64,000 nucleotides of DNA from Halarchaeum grantii (GTDB taxonomy: Archaea; Halobacteriota; Halobacteria; Halobacteriales; Halobacteriaceae): contig NZ_BMPF01000002.1 in assembly GCF_014647455.2 (NCBI RefSeq), positions 124,001-188,000 of the forward strand, in the 5' to 3' direction. Below are positions 51,454-59,015 of this stretch, piece by piece; within the stretch, counting starts at the first letter, position 1; each line of letters begins with the position of its first letter. Under the pieces are notes generated by a model. It saw nothing but the letters and a program-made list of their open reading frames with translations, searched no databases and was not told where the DNA came from. Both the position numbers and the translations under genes were made by a program.

Positions 51454-51951
51454 ATGGTCGAAATCCACGACGCGCAGCGCGTCGCCGTCCTCGCCGACTC
51501 GCAGAACCTCTACCACTCCTCTCACAGCCTCTACTCGCAAAACGTCGACTACGCGGGGCTGCTCGACGAGACGGTGCGCGGGCGCGAACTCGTGCGCGCC
51601 ATCGCGTACGTGATCCGCGCGGACTCGCCCGAGGAGGAGTCGTTCTTCGAGGCGCTGCGCGACATCGGCTTCGAGACGAAGATAAAGGACATCAAGACGT
51701 TCGGCGACGGGTCGAAGAAGGCGGACTGGGACGTCGGCATCAGCCTCGACGCCGTCACGCTCGCCGAGAAGGTCGATGCGGTCGCGCTCTGCACGGGCGA
51801 CGGGGACTTCTCGCGGCTCTGTCACCACCTCCGCCACGAGGGCGTCCGCGTCGAAGTGTTCGGGTTCGCGTCCTCGACGGCCGACGAACTCATCGAGGCG
51901 GCCGACGACTTCACCGACCTCTCCGAGCGCGAGAACGAAGTCCTCCTGTAA
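51454..51951 (+). CDS. NYN-domain (LabA-like) nuclease-fold protein, TIGR00288 type
   Basis: A 165-residue PIN-like NYN domain. The acidic metal-site residues appear in VAVLADSQNLYH (Asp, Asn), KKADWDVGISLDAV (Asp pair) and ALCTGDGDFSRLCHHLRHEG (Asp pair), the standard order. Such proteins are predicted or shown to be metal-dependent ribonucleases; the archaeal subfamily is uncharacterised. CTCTTTAGG lies about 30 nt before the ATG. Its stop touches the end of the next, opposite gene with no spacer. Confidence 0.88.
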   Translation: MVEIHDAQRVAVLADSQNLYHSSHSLYSQNVDYAGLLDETVRGRELVRAIAYVIRADSPEEESFFEALRDIGFETKIKDIKTFGDGSKKADWDVGISLDAVTLAEKVDAVALCTGDGDFSRLCHHLRHEGVRVEVFGFASSTADELIEAADDFTDLSERENEVLL

Positions 51952-52134
51952 CTAGACGGAGCGCCCCTCTTCGGACGTGCCGATGAGGAGCGACCCGACC
52001 GCCATCCCGACCGCCGCGACGGCGGCGATACCGAGTTGGAGCGGTTCGACGCTCTTCATCGAGAGTGTCGTCCACAGCAGCAGAATCGCCCCGATGGCGA
52101 GGAGCGGCAGGCCCGCGAGCACCTTCGTGTCCAT
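51952..52134 (-). CDS. Small two-helix membrane protein
   Basis: A 60-residue protein starting MDTKVLAGLPLLAIGAILLLWTTLSM, with a second helix in LQLGIAAVAAVGMAVGSLLIG and a polar tail TSEEGRSV. No known family. It is convergent with the NYN gene and immediately abuts it. The ATG at 52134 places the first membrane helix at the N-terminus; an upstream in-frame ATG adds 15 residues of uncertain nature. Confidence 0.6.
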   Translation of the reverse strand: MDTKVLAGLPLLAIGAILLLWTTLSMKSVEPLQLGIAAVAAVGMAVGSLLIGTSEEGRSV

Positions 52135-52221
52135 GACTACTCGGGCGTTGGGTAGCCCACCACATAAGCCCATCTCCATCGTCCGAAGGGTACATCCCCG
52201 CCGCGCGCGCAGAGTAGGACG

Positions 52222-52698
52222 ATGGAGGACGCAGAACGCACCCAGCTACGGACCGTCGCGGACTACCAGTTCCGCGCCGGCGCCGGGGCCGCGCTCTTCC
52301 CGGCAGACGAGGCCTATGACGTCGACCGCTCGAAGTCCGGTCGCCCCCGACAGGTCTCGACGCGGGCGGGACGACGCCTCGTCTCTTTCGGCACCGACGG
52401 CCGCTTCACGCTCGGGCTCGCGGGCGGCGAGCGCCTGCTCGACGCGCTCGAGGCGCCGGCCTGCCGCGTCGTCGTCGGCGACGAGAGCGAGCCGTTCGTC
52501 CGCGACGGGAAGAACGTCTTCGCGAAGTTCGTCTCGGCCGTCGACCCGGCGGTCCGCCCGGACGACGAAGTCGTCGTCGTCCACGAGGACGGCCACGCCA
52601 TCGCCGTGGGACGCGCCGAGCTCGACGCGGACGCGATCCGAGACTTCGACACGGGGATGGCGGTCAAAGTGCGGGAGGGCGCGGGAGCGCGCGAGTAG
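52222..52698 (+). CDS. PUA-domain protein
   Basis: A 158-residue protein whose C-terminal 85 residues form a PUA RNA-binding domain: CRVVVGDESEPFVRDGKNVFAKFVSAVDPAVRPDDEVVVVHEDGHAIAVGRAELDADAIRDF is the typical strand-loop pattern, including the FVRDGKNVF turn. The N-terminal 70 residues (VADYQFRAGAGAALFPADE) resemble the pre-PUA domain of archaeosine-transglycosylase-type proteins. It likely binds tRNA or rRNA. It precedes the NAC-TrmI pair in the same direction. Confidence 0.86.
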   Translation: MEDAERTQLRTVADYQFRAGAGAALFPADEAYDVDRSKSGRPRQVSTRAGRRLVSFGTDGRFTLGLAGGERLLDALEAPACRVVVGDESEPFVRDGKNVFAKFVSAVDPAVRPDDEVVVVHEDGHAIAVGRAELDADAIRDFDTGMAVKVREGAGARE

Positions 52699-52797
52699 GC
52701 GGTCGGAGCGAGGTCGGTGGCGGCCGAGACGCCCGTTTCGCGGCGCGCGCGGCGGCGACCCGTAGTGTTTTTCCCTCCTGCGGCCGCACGCAGAGGT

Positions 52798-53175
52798 ATG
52801 TTTGGAGGAGGCGGCGGGATGAACCCCCGGAAGATGAAGCAGATGATGAAGCAGATGGGTATCGACGTCGAGGAGATCGACGCCGAGGAGGTCGTCATCA
52901 AGACGGCGGACGGGCGGGAGCTCGTCTTCGACGACGCGGACGTCACCCAGATGGACGCGCGCGGCCAGCAGACCTACCAGGTCATCGGCGACCCCGAGGA
53001 GCGCGAGGCCACCGCGTCCGGCGGTGACGCCGACGACGAGGAGGCCGCCGGCGCCATCCCCGAGAGCGACGTCGAAATCGTCGTCCAGCGCACGGGCGCG
53101 ACGCCCGAGGAGGCGCGCGCCGCCCTCGAAGGCGCGGACGGCGACCTCGCGACCGCCATCGACGTACTGGAGTGA
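52798..53175 (+). CDS. nac: Archaeal nascent polypeptide-associated complex protein (alpha-NAC)
   Basis: A 125-residue ribosome-associated chaperone. Start [23 protein letters not shown] is the family signature; the NAC beta-barrel occupies residues 28-65 ([15 protein letters not shown], then [12 protein letters not shown]); an acidic linker leads to the C-terminal UBA domain ([36 protein letters not shown]). The archaeal protein works as a homodimer. GTTTTTCC about 28 nt upstream gives a leaderless start; a longer frame would be basic and non-homologous. Its TGA overlaps the GTG of the methyltransferase gene. Confidence 0.95.
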   Translation: MFGGGGGMNPRKMKQMMKQMGIDVEEIDAEEVVIKTADGRELVFDDADVTQMDARGQQTYQVIGDPEEREATASGGDADDEEAAGAIPESDVEIVVQRTGATPEEARAALEGADGDLATAIDVLE

Positions 53176-53897
53176 GCGCGATACTCCTCGTCCGGGACGG
53201 CCGCGAGTTCCTCGTCCACCCCGGCGAGGAACTCCACACCGACCTCGGCGTCGTCGAGGTGCCCGCCGACCCCGAACCCGGCGAGACCGTCGAGTCGCAT
53301 CTCGGCGAGGCGTTCACGGTGCGGACGCTTCGCGGGCCCGACCTCTTCGACCACCTCGAGCGCACGGGCGCGCCGATGATTCCGAAGGACATCGGGGTCG
53401 TGATCGGCCACACGGGCGCCGCGACGGCCGACCGCGTCCTCGACGCGGGCACGGGCACGGGCGTCCTCGCCGCCTACCTCGGGCGCCTCGGCGCCGACGT
53501 CCTCACGTTCGAGTCCCGCGCGGAGTTCGCCGAGGTCGCGCGCGAGAACATGGCGCTCGCGGATGTCGACGACACGGTCGAGGTCCGCGCGGGCGACATC
53601 ACCGAGGAACTCGACGGACTGGGCGCGTTCGACCTCGTGACGCTCGACACGCCGGACGCGCCGGAGGTCGTCGCGCGCATCGACGAGCACCTCGTCCCCG
53701 GCGGCTACGTCGCCGTCTACTCGCCGTTCGTGGAGAACGCACGCGCGAGCCACGAGGCCGCCGCGGACGCCGGCCTGCTCGACGTCGAGACGGTGGAGAC
53801 CATCCAGCGGCGGATGGACTTCGACGAGCGCGGGTCGCGCCCCACGACGAAGGGCGTCGGGCACACGGGCTACTTGACGTTCGCGCGGCAGGCCTGA
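53172..53897 (+). CDS. trmI: tRNA (adenine-N1)-methyltransferase
   Basis: A 241-residue SAM enzyme that methylates N1 of adenosine 57/58 in the T-loop of tRNA. Family motifs: [62 protein letters not shown] and [33 protein letters not shown]. It starts with the GTG at 53172 inside GTGA, directly coupled to nac. N-terminal 75 residues form the small TrmI oligomerisation domain. Enzyme class is secure; the position modified is by homology. Confidence 0.93.
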   Translation: MSAILLVRDGREFLVHPGEELHTDLGVVEVPADPEPGETVESHLGEAFTVRTLRGPDLFDHLERTGAPMIPKDIGVVIGHTGAATADRVLDAGTGTGVLAAYLGRLGADVLTFESRAEFAEVARENMALADVDDTVEVRAGDITEELDGLGAFDLVTLDTPDAPEVVARIDEHLVPGGYVAVYSPFVENARASHEAAADAGLLDVETVETIQRRMDFDERGSRPTTKGVGHTGYLTFARQA

Positions 53898-53920
53898 CGC
53901 GGGCGCTCGCGTCGTGTATT

Positions 53921-54235
53921 CTACGCGCCGAGTCGGTCGCGTAGTTCGAGCGCGGCGACGGACGCGGCGGCGGGCGGGAAGACGACCGTCCAGAGCGCCG
54001 TCTGCCAGACGCCGACGACGGCGAGCGCGAGCGCGCAGGCGAGCGCGAGCGCGCGACGGTCGAGGGCGACGCCGAGCGCGCCACCCCACGTGACGAGCGA
54101 GAGCGACGCGGTGAACAGCGCCGTGCTCCCCGGCAGCGAGGCGTCCGGGGGGAGCCAGAGCCAGACGGCGGTCGCCGTGAGCGCGCCGAGGAGGGCGAGC
54201 GCGCTCGCGGCGTCGAATCGGAGCGAGTCGGACAT
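53921..54235 (-). CDS. Small haloarchaeal membrane protein
   Basis: A 104-residue, very hydrophobic protein with about four membrane helices (ASALALLGALTATAVWLWL, TALFTASLSLVTWGGALGVAL, ALALACALALAVVGVWQTAL, VFPPAAASVAALEL) joined by short loops and ending RDRLGA. No catalytic motif. It lies between trmI and the tfs gene. Coding is likely from the hydrophobic periodicity; the family is not recognised. Confidence 0.65.
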   Translation of the reverse strand: MSDSLRFDAASALALLGALTATAVWLWLPPDASLPGSTALFTASLSLVTWGGALGVALDRRALALACALALAVVGVWQTALWTVVFPPAAASVAALELRDRLGA

Positions 54236-54301
54236 ACGAACGCCTCCCGGTCGAGCGACTAACGCGTGTCGGTGTGCAACGCCGAAGAGCGCACGGCGGG
54301 C

Positions 54302-54616
54302 CTAGTTGTCGTCCTCGCGCCAGCGGTTCTCACACTCGGTGCAGATGAAGAAGCGCGTCTCGGACTCGTCCGCGCTCCGGATCTGCTGCATGTAGTAGTA
54401 GGCGCGGTCGTTCCCACACTCGGGGCAGTACGTCTTCGTGGAGGGGAGGCCGCGGTCCTCGGCGTCGGAGACGTCGACGATTTCCGTCTCCTCTTGGCCC
54501 TCGGTGACGGTGTACTGGGCGGCGTCGCCCTTGGGCTGTTCGTGCCCGCAGGAGGTGCAGACCCAGAAGTCGTCCTCGGCTCGCATCATCGAGCCGCAGT
54601 CGTCGCAGAATTCCAT
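54302..54616 (-). CDS. tfs: Transcription factor S (TFS, archaeal TFIIS-like cleavage factor)
   Basis: A 104-residue protein with two zinc ribbons. N-ribbon: MEFCDDCGSMMRAEDDFWVCTSCGHEQ. C-ribbon: KTYCPECGNDRAYYYMQQIRSADESETRFFICTECENRW, where the Asp-Glu pair in RSADES is the tip that enters the polymerase active site to trigger RNA cleavage. Both Cys-x2-Cys pairs of each ribbon are intact, so it should be active. The ATG at 54616 fits the family start; the longer frame would add nine non-conserved residues. Confidence 0.96.
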   Translation of the reverse strand: MEFCDDCGSMMRAEDDFWVCTSCGHEQPKGDAAQYTVTEGQEETEIVDVSDAEDRGLPSTKTYCPECGNDRAYYYMQQIRSADESETRFFICTECENRWREDDN

Positions 54617-54665
54617 TGCTATCCCCCTCGACATCCTCCCCACCCTTAAGCGCGGCTCTTCGCTC

Positions 54666-54926
54666 TCAGTCGCCCTCGCCCTCGGACTGACCGGGTTCGC
54701 CGACGGCGTCGACCGGGAGGTTGTTCCGAATCGACGCCGCGAGCGACGCCGGGTCGTCGAACACCTCCTCCTCGATGCGCGCGATGACGTCGCTCGCGGC
54801 TTCCTCCCCGTCCGCGTAGACGAGCACGACCCCCTCCACTTCCTCGACGGCGTTCTCCTTCGTGATTGGGTACGGAAGCCCGTCGAACGCCTCCTCGAGG
54901 TCCTTGAGTTTCACCCGCTCAGTCAT
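54666..54926 (-). CDS. DUF5789-like haloarchaeal protein
   Basis: An 86-residue acidic protein starting MTERVKLKDLEEAFDGLPYPITKENAVEEVEGVVLVYADGEEAASDVIARIEEE. The pattern L-P-Y-P-[IV]-T-K/S and the later EEVFDDPASLAASIRNNLPVDAVGEPGQSEGEGD suits DUF5789, a common haloarchaeal family with no known role. It lies upstream of tfs in the same direction and 49 nt apart, so cotranscription is possible. A much longer upstream frame is the shadow of the enoyl-CoA hydratase gene. Confidence 0.78.
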   Translation of the reverse strand: MTERVKLKDLEEAFDGLPYPITKENAVEEVEGVVLVYADGEEAASDVIARIEEEVFDDPASLAASIRNNLPVDAVGEPGQSEGEGD

Positions 54927-54994
54927 GCGAAGGGATACCGACGCACGGGCCTTAACTGTTGGCGGCCGGTCCGGCCGCGCTCCGACGCGGCCAC

Positions 54995-55765
54995 TCACTC
55001 GAAGGCGGGGTCGCGTTCCTCGAGGAACGCCGCCATCCCCTCGCGCTGGTCGTGCGTGCCGAACAGCGACGCCCACGTCCGGCGCTCGAAGTCGAGGCCG
55101 GCGGCGAGGTCCGTCTCGTGGGACTGCGTGATGGCTTCCTTCGCGGCGGCGAGCGCGAAGCGCGGGCGCGCGGCGAGGTCGGACGCGAGCTCCGCGACGT
55201 GGCCGTCGAGTTCGTCGTTCGCGACGACGTCGCCGACGAGACCGAGTTCGTGGGCGTCCTGCGCGTCGACGCGGTCGCCGAAGTAGACGAGGCGACGCGC
55301 CGTCTCGTCGCCGACGAGTCGCGGGAGGCGCTGCGTGCCGCCCCACCCCGGGACGATACCGAGGTCGGTCTCGGTCTGCCCGAGGACGGCGCGCTCGGAG
55401 GCGACGCGGAGGTCGCACGCGAGCGCGAGTTCGAGGCCGCCGCCGAGCGCGTAGCCGTTGATGGCGGCGATGGCGGGCGCCGGGAACGTCTCGATTGCGC
55501 GGGTGACGTCGTGGCCCAGACTCGCGTACGCGTGGGCTTCGGGCGTCGAGAAGTCGGCCATCTCCGCGATGTCCGCGCCGGCGGCGAACGCCGTGTCGCC
55601 CGCGCCGGTGAGCACGAGAACGCGCGCCTCGCGTTCCTCGGCCTCGTCGAAGGCGTCGAGGAGCGCGTCGAGCGCGGCGCTGTTCAGCGCGTTCAGGCTC
55701 TCCGGGCGGTCGATCGTGACCGTGGCGACGCCGTCGGTGACGTCGAGGGCGACGGGTTCGTCCAT
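54995..55765 (-). CDS. Enoyl-CoA hydratase/isomerase family protein
   Basis: A 256-residue crotonase-fold enzyme. CoA-binding strand VLVLTGAGDTAFAAGADIAEM, oxyanion loop INGYALGGGLELALACDLRVAS with the first catalytic Glu, and the second Glu in GQTETDLGIVPGWGGTQRLPRLVG. Both Glu are present, so hydratase activity is plausible: adding water to trans-2-enoyl-CoA in beta-oxidation or butanoate routes. The ATG at 55765 gives family length. No other fatty-acid genes are adjacent. Confidence 0.92.
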   Translation of the reverse strand: MDEPVALDVTDGVATVTIDRPESLNALNSAALDALLDAFDEAEEREARVLVLTGAGDTAFAAGADIAEMADFSTPEAHAYASLGHDVTRAIETFPAPAIAAINGYALGGGLELALACDLRVASERAVLGQTETDLGIVPGWGGTQRLPRLVGDETARRLVYFGDRVDAQDAHELGLVGDVVANDELDGHVAELASDLAARPRFALAAAKEAITQSHETDLAAGLDFERRTWASLFGTHDQREGMAAFLEERDPAFE

Positions 55766-55856
55766 GCGTAGCGGAAGGCGGACGACCCCCATAACGATGG
55801 GGGCAAGCGCGTCGCGAGGGGAAACGGCGAAATAGGGCCGCCGAATACCCGAGGGC

Positions 55857-56357
55857 ATGACGCTCTCGGAGGAGGCGAAAGAACGCCTCGCGGACATCGT
55901 CGAACTCCAGCCGACGAAGAACTCCGCCCTGCAGGACCGCTGGGAGATGGAGTCGGGGAGCGACGTCCATCAGTACCTCGAGTCCGAGCTGAAGGAGTAC
56001 TACTACCGCGACGACGACAGCCTCATTCGCGCGACCGCCGAGGCGCGCGCCATCGTCACCGGCGAGGAGCCCGAGGGCCCCACCGAGGTCTACATGTCCG
56101 ACCTCGAGCAGAAGGTGTTCGCGGTCGCCCCCGGCCCCGACGCGGAGTCCGAGAGCGTGGTGAGCGTCCTCCACCGACTCCGCGAGGAGTACGGGGACGA
56201 CCTGCGCGACGAGGACGGCGAGGAGCCCTCCGCGAAGGACGTCCGGCGGGCGCTCCAGACGCTCAAGCGGAAGGGCGTCGTCGAACTCGTCTACCGGACG
56301 GTGCCGACGTTCCGCCTCGCCGTCGAGCGCGACAGCGTCGCGATCGCCGAGGACTGA
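55857..56357 (+). CDS. DUF5797 family protein with helix-turn-helix features
   Basis: A 166-residue haloarchaeal protein starting MTLSEEAKERLADIVELQPTKNSALQDRWEMESGSDVHQYLESELKEYYYRDDDSLIRAT. The N-terminal region resembles a winged helix tuned to recognise a fixed set (LQPTKNSALQDRWEM). A second segment SAKDVRRALQTLKRKGVVELVYRTVPTFRLAVERD again looks like a winged helix. It is a probable DNA-binding regulator; targets are unknown. A GAAATAGG box lies about 24 nt upstream. Confidence 0.82.
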   Translation: MTLSEEAKERLADIVELQPTKNSALQDRWEMESGSDVHQYLESELKEYYYRDDDSLIRATAEARAIVTGEEPEGPTEVYMSDLEQKVFAVAPGPDAESESVVSVLHRLREEYGDDLRDEDGEEPSAKDVRRALQTLKRKGVVELVYRTVPTFRLAVERDSVAIAED

Positions 56358-56366
56358 ACCGGGCGC

Positions 56367-56720
56367 TCAGGGGCGACGCGCCGGATACGTCGTCGGTGCC
56401 TCGGCGTCCATCGAGACGTCGCGCTGCTCGAAGTCGAACGCCGTCGCGAAGCGCTCGCGGAGTTCGAGCGCGCGCTCCTCCTCACGGCCCCGCGCTCGCA
56501 CCTCGCGCTCCTCGAGCGCCGCGATGACGACGCGCGCCTCCGCTCGGGTGAGCGAGACCGTGAGGCGGTCGTCGCTCGCCTCGGAGAAGGCCGCTTCGAG
56601 GTCCGCAATCGTCTCCCGTTCGACGTCCGGCGCCTTCGCCTCGTGGCGGTCCAGTGACTCGCGGGCGATCTCCGCTTCGTGACCAGTGAGTTCGATCTCG
56701 CGGCTCTCTGATTCCTCCAT
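56367..56720 (-). CDS. Helical conserved protein, 117 aa
   Basis: A soluble acidic protein with two helical repeats, each built around a helix that begins with LTGHEAEIARESLDRHE or LTRAEARVVIAALEERE, suggesting an internal duplication (residues 10-30 and 50-70). The C-terminus has an aromatic-proline tail (TTYPARRP). No family recognised. It follows the DUF5787 gene by 55 bases in the same direction and may be in its operon. Confidence 0.7.
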   Translation of the reverse strand: MEESESREIELTGHEAEIARESLDRHEAKAPDVERETIADLEAAFSEASDDRLTVSLTRAEARVVIAALEEREVRARGREEERALELRERFATAFDFEQRDVSMDAEAPTTYPARRP

Positions 56721-56775
56721 GGCCCGGCGGAACGTCGAACGCGGTCGATAAACAGGTATCGGCCGCGCGCGCCGC

Positions 56776-57780
56776 TCAGTCCCCCGCGTCCGTGCGCCGA
56801 CGTCGCCGGCGCTCGGCGAGGAGGCGCTGAACCGCCTGCCCCGGGCCGCCCTCGATGGGCCACCCGCGCTGGCGCCATCCCGGCGGCTCCGGGCTGAACT
56901 CGGCGCACGAGCCCGCACACTCCGCGGCGGTCTGCTCGCGCCCCTTCGCGCGGCAGAACGGGACGTAGCCCTCGCCAGCGCGCCGGAGGTCGAAGGCGCG
57001 ACAGTCCGGGCGCATCGTCTCGACGTACGAGCGCCACCCTCGGCCGTACGCGCGCTCGGCGATGCGGCGGCGCGTCTCGCGCTTCTCCTCGGGCGGGACG
57101 TACTCGAACTCGGTCGGGTCGCCGTGGGCGGTGACGCGTACGCCCGTCGCGTCGGGGTCGAGCGAGCGGGGGTGCCACGCGACCGTCGCGTCCATCTCGC
57201 CCCCGACCGTGAGGACGCCGGCCGCCGTCGGCATCTCCGTGACGAGCGCGCGCGTCTCGTCGGCGCGCGTCGCCACCCACACCTCGTCGGCGAGGCCGAG
57301 CGCGACGTCGCGTTCGAGTTGGGCGGCGAGGTCGCGCGCCGCCGACGCGTCGAGGTCGGGTTTGTTCTCGACGGCGACGATCCGACGCACCCAGTCGGGA
57401 TAGGGCGCGACGCGGCGTATCTCGATGCGGTTCGAGCGCTTTCGCTCCTCGAGGACGCCGCGCGCGCTCGCCCGATGGACGGCCTCGCGCACGTAGCGCC
57501 ACCCGTAGCCCGGATCGGGAAGGGCGTCCCGGTAGTACGTCCACTCCGCGGGGGCGTGGCGCGCGAGCGAGAGGAGTTCGGGGTCGAGTTCGCGCTCGCC
57601 GAGGGCCGCGCGCGTCCGCACGCCCTCGGGGTCGGCCTCGACGATCACGGTGTCCCAGCGCCGCCGCTGGGTGCCGAGTTGACGCGCGACGAGCACGCGA
57701 CTGTCCGGTTCGGCGGGCGTCCAGTGCCGCTCGGCCCACGCGCAGACCCGGAGTTCGAAGCCGAACTCCGCGCCCGGCAT
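56776..57780 (-). CDS. DUF5787 family protein; possible PD-(D/E)xK nuclease with cysteine cluster
   Basis: A 334-residue uncharacterised protein. The middle part resembles a restriction-endonuclease fold: RWDTVIVEADPEG (Asp43) is a candidate first acidic strand, and IVAVENKPDLDASAARDLAAQL carries Glu138-x-Lys140 on a beta strand followed by a helix and the strand DEVWVATRAD. Five Cys are at 13, 260, 276, 288 and 292, with one near the N-terminus and four at the C-terminus, similar to Fe-S nucleases such as Cas4. The Nudix gene ends one base before its ATG, so the two are cotranscribed. The nuclease reading is my inference. Confidence 0.8.
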   Translation of the reverse strand: MPGAEFGFELRVCAWAERHWTPAEPDSRVLVARQLGTQRRRWDTVIVEADPEGVRTRAALGERELDPELLSLARHAPAEWTYYRDALPDPGYGWRYVREAVHRASARGVLEERKRSNRIEIRRVAPYPDWVRRIVAVENKPDLDASAARDLAAQLERDVALGLADEVWVATRADETRALVTEMPTAAGVLTVGGEMDATVAWHPRSLDPDATGVRVTAHGDPTEFEYVPPEEKRETRRRIAERAYGRGWRSYVETMRPDCRAFDLRRAGEGYVPFCRAKGREQTAAECAGSCAEFSPEPPGWRQRGWPIEGGPGQAVQRLLAERRRRRRTDAGD

Positions 57781-57781
57781 C

Positions 57782-58207
57782 TCAGAGGTCCTTCTCGTCG
57801 AGGAAGTCGTGGGCGTCCTCGAGGATTTCGCGCGGGCCGTCCTGCGTGATGGTGTTCAACGCCTGTTCATAGTCACGCCATTGGAGGTCGGAGTGTTCCT
57901 TCGAGAGCTCGGCGGACGCCTCGAAGGACTTCGCGATGAAGAGGTGGACCGTCTTGTGGATGCGATTGCCGTTCGCCTCGAAGACGTAGTCGTAGTCGTC
58001 GCGGAAGCCGTCAACGAGTCTGAAGTCCCCGATGCCGGCTTCTTCCTTCACCTCCCGAATGGCTGTCTGTTGGAGTTCCTCGTCCCCCTCCACACCGCCC
58101 TTCGGGAATTCCCAGTCCCCTGGGCGACTCTTGAGGAGGAGGTATTCACGCCGGCCCCGGGTGTCCCGGAAGAGGATCGCGCCGGCGCTGGTTGCTTCAA
58201 CCGTCAT
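57782..58207 (-). CDS. Bis(5'-nucleosyl)-tetraphosphatase, Nudix family
   Basis: A 141-residue Nudix hydrolase starting MTVEATSAGAILFRDTRGRREYLLLKSRPGDWEFPKGG. The Nudix box is intact (GGVEGDEELQQTAIREVKEEAGI), with all metal-binding Glu. Sequence resembles asymmetric Ap4A hydrolases (SAGAILFR, DWEFPKGGVE), which cut diadenosine tetraphosphate to ATP and AMP and limit alarmone build-up. The ATG at 58207 is preferred over the GTG at 58216 because a CTTAAT box is 27 nt from it. The downstream DUF5787 gene starts one base after its stop. Confidence 0.92.
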   Translation of the reverse strand: MTVEATSAGAILFRDTRGRREYLLLKSRPGDWEFPKGGVEGDEELQQTAIREVKEEAGIGDFRLVDGFRDDYDYVFEANGNRIHKTVHLFIAKSFEASAELSKEHSDLQWRDYEQALNTITQDGPREILEDAHDFLDEKDL

Positions 58208-58229
58208 TAGCTTCACTAAATAGGGCGCG

Positions 58230-58237
58230 GATTAAGA
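58230..58237 (-). promoter_or_regulatory. Nudix gene TATA-like box
   Basis: The minus strand reads CTTAAT within this span, centred 27 nt before the ATG at 58207. It indicates a leaderless mRNA and selects that start over the GTG 9 nt upstream. Confidence 0.6.
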
Positions 58238-58284
58238 GAATGTCGGAGACTGCCGGCGGGTGACAGGGCGCAAACGCAACCACG

Positions 58285-58292
58285 CTATTTTT
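58285..58292 (+). promoter_or_regulatory. TATA-like box of the S10-like gene
   Basis: CTATTTTT centred about 24-25 nt before the ATG at 58313, consistent with a leaderless start there. Confidence 0.55.
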
Positions 58293-58312
58293 GAGGGTGG
58301 ACGTCCTCGGGT

Positions 58313-58666
58313 ATGGTTACGCAGTTCCCAGCCATGACCTTCGTAACCAGCCTCACACTCGAAAGCGGGGACCGAGCGGCCCTCGACGACATCGTCGGGG
58401 AAATCCGCGACACGGTCCGCCGCAAGGGCGCCGAACTCAAAGGACCGCACTCGGACTCCCCGAAGCAACATTTCGTCTCGCAGTACAAGCAACTCGACGG
58501 CGAGGGCGACACCTACGACGCGTGGAGTTACACGGTGTATCGACGGCGCGTCGAGATCCGCGGCGCGGACGACCTCGCTCGCGACATCATGACCTGGGAC
58601 TTCCCGAACAGCGTTCACGTCACGGCCGACATCGAGCGCGTCCAGCACGTCGGCTCGCCGGCGTAA
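58313..58666 (+). CDS. uS10/mL48-like ribosomal-fold protein
   Basis: A 117-residue protein resembling ribosomal protein uS10: TFVTSLTLESGDRAALDDIVGEIRDTVRRKGAELKGPHSD is the S10 beta-alpha core with the GxxLKGP loop, then YTVYRRRVEIRGADDLARDIMTWDFPNSVHVTADIER. It lies outside any ribosomal-protein cluster, unlike canonical uS10, which is normally next to EF-1A in archaea. It may be a paralogue with a ribosome-associated or other role. ATG at 58313 suits the promoter; Met at residue 8 (58334) is the alternative. Confidence 0.85.
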   Translation: MVTQFPAMTFVTSLTLESGDRAALDDIVGEIRDTVRRKGAELKGPHSDSPKQHFVSQYKQLDGEGDTYDAWSYTVYRRRVEIRGADDLARDIMTWDFPNSVHVTADIERVQHVGSPA

Positions 58667-58748
58667 CTCTCCTTCACTTCACGTCCGCTCGCGCCGACGA
58701 GCGGCGGCACTACGGACCGCACGCGCGCTCGGAAAACGAGGGCGTGGC

Positions 58749-59015
58749 TCAGTACGCGGATTCGCCGACCGTCCGGAGGTAGTCGACGTCGCCGGTGTGC
58801 GCGTCGTCGTCGAACTCGGTGACGCGAACCGCGATTTTCGTGCCTTCCCGAACGCCGTCCGGCGCGCCGTGAACCGTCAATATCGTGTCGCCGACGCGTG
58901 CGCGGACGGCGCCGCCATCGACGTCGGAGACGTAGACGGCGAACTCCTCGCCGACCTCGAAGCTCGGCGTCGTCGTGCGGAACGACCAGCCGGCGCGGAA
59001 CTTCCGGAGGTTCAT
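58749..59015 (-). CDS. Small TRAM/OB-like protein
   Basis: An 88-residue beta-rich protein starting MNLRKFRAGWSFRTTTPSF. The strand order EEFAVYVSDVDGGAVRARVGDTILTVHGAPDGVREGTKIAVRVTEFDDDAHTGDVDYL closely resembles a TRAM domain, which binds RNA (often tRNA). Only this domain is present. Its ATG overlaps the TGA of the NhaC gene (ATGA), so translation is coupled. Stand-alone TRAM proteins of archaea can act as RNA chaperones; a role with a transporter is puzzling. Confidence 0.75.
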   Translation of the reverse strand: MNLRKFRAGWSFRTTTPSFEVGEEFAVYVSDVDGGAVRARVGDTILTVHGAPDGVREGTKIAVRVTEFDDDAHTGDVDYLRTVGESAY

